Below are positions 4,861 through 5,273 of a DNA stretch of 5,273 bases, piece after piece. How positions within the stretch are numbered: position 1 is the stretch's first letter; the number at the start of each line of letters is the position of its first letter. Both the position numbers and the translations under genes were made by a program. This DNA comes from Thermococcaceae archaeon (GTDB lineage: Archaea > Methanobacteriota_B > Thermococci > Thermococcales > Thermococcaceae): contig JAMOPD010000414.1 in NCBI GenBank assembly GCA_027064745.1, forward strand, positions 1 through 5,273, written 5' to 3'. The notes beneath the pieces are model-generated. The model searched no databases. It was not told where the DNA came from and worked only from the letters and a program-made list of their open reading frames with translations.

Positions 4861-5273
4861 ATGGAGGCACCAAGGCTCGATTTCCTGTTTTATCCGAAGA
4901 GCGTCGCGGTCATCGGGGCGTCAAACGTCCCCGGAAAGATAGGAAACTCGATAATGCGCTCTATGACGCTCAAATTCGATGGGAATGTCTACGCCGTCAA
5001 CGTCAAGGGCGGTGAGGTCGAGGTCAACGGGAAGAAGTTCCCGGTTTACAGGAGCATAAAGGAAGTCCCCGATGAAGTTGACGTGGCGGTCATAGCGGTT
5101 CCGGCCAAGTTCGTGCCTGATGTGATAGATGAGTGCGGTGAGAAGGGTGTCAAAGGTGCCGTCGTTATTTCGGCCGGGTTCAAGGAGGCTGGAAGGGCCG
5201 AGCTGGAGGAGGAGCTCGTTAAGCGCGCCAAGAAGTGGGGGATAAGGGTAGTCGGTCCAAACTGCCTCGGCGT
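4861..5273 (+). CDS. ADP-forming acyl-CoA (acetyl-CoA) synthetase alpha subunit, 3' end outside the window
   Basis: The first 137 residues of an NDP-forming acyl-CoA synthetase alpha subunit. In Thermococcales these alpha2-beta2 cytosolic enzymes convert acyl-CoA, ADP and phosphate to the free acid, CoA and ATP, giving energy at the end of sugar and amino-acid fermentation. What is visible is the N-terminal CoA-binding Rossmann domain: YPKSVAVIGAS with the glycine turn, GKIGN, VYAVNVKGGEVEVNGKKFPV, a strand with VAVIAVPAKFV, KGAVVISAGFKEAG, and GPNCLG at the edge. The catalytic histidine and the rest of the roughly 460-residue family length lie beyond the window. The ATG at 4861 follows GGAGGTG (4848-4854) by 6 bases. 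Several paralogues with different acyl preferences occur per genome, so whether this is the acetyl, aryl or branched-chain form cannot be decided here. It diverges from the regulator operon and may be its target. Confidence 0.9.
   Translation, partial: MEAPRLDFLFYPKSVAVIGASNVPGKIGNSIMRSMTLKFDGNVYAVNVKGGEVEVNGKKFPVYRSIKEVPDEVDVAVIAVPAKFVPDVIDECGEKGVKGAVVISAGFKEAGRAELEEELVKRAKKWGIRVVGPNCLG

Noticed and set aside
1..5273. tRNA, rRNA, CRISPR arrays, insertion sequences or attachment sites
   Set aside because: No cloverleaf-like segments, regularly spaced repeats, transposase-like proteins or terminal inverted repeats were seen on either strand.

Overview
The window looks like chromosomal DNA of a hyperthermophilic euryarchaeon of the order Thermococcales (Thermococcus or Pyrococcus type). 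The evidence is archaeal TATA boxes a short way upstream of strong GGAGGTG or GGTGAT ribosome binding sites, many small membrane proteins, an archaeal DUF211 protein, a regulator that closely resembles Pyrococcus horikoshii PH1932 from memory, and the start of an ADP-forming acyl-CoA synthetase alpha subunit. No search could be run, so family names rest on recognition of the translated sequence.

Left half (1-3157, all + strand): an accessory-looking region of small unrecognised membrane proteins. It holds a partial multi-pass protein (1-434), a 105-residue four-helix protein (444-761), a second group of two membrane proteins (863-1252 and 1253-1744, stop and start adjacent), then a gene for a large Sec-exported protein (1773-2731) whose frame is broken. 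A GC-rich hairpin with a T-rich tail ends this group and overlaps the promoter of one more four-helix membrane protein (2789-3157). The exported-protein gene is the most interesting item. Its signal peptide and its 270-residue body lie in different frames, and the shift is explained exactly by a perfect tandem duplication of the 8-mer ATTATTTA. Removing one copy restores a single 316-residue protein. The body is AT-rich, without cysteine, and carries an internal hydrophobic stretch that could be a membrane-inserting hairpin.

Right half (3206-5273): more typical, GC-richer Thermococcales DNA. A tightly packed minus-strand operon (4659 down to 3206) encodes a PH1932-like winged-helix regulator, a DUF211 protein and a second winged-helix regulator paralogous to the first. 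A 200-base divergent control region (4660-4860) separates it from the + strand acyl-CoA synthetase gene, which runs off the right edge. This region contains TATA boxes for both directions, a pair of AACGTT elements exactly 20 bp apart over the predicted regulator start site, and a perfect 7-7-7 inverted repeat upstream of the synthetase promoter.

Inference on function: the right half reads as an autoregulated regulator operon that may also control the divergent acyl-CoA synthetase, which makes ATP from acyl-CoA during peptide or sugar fermentation. The left half may be a cell-surface or antagonism locus (a secreted membrane-active protein with small membrane partners), but only the gene layout and protein physics support that.
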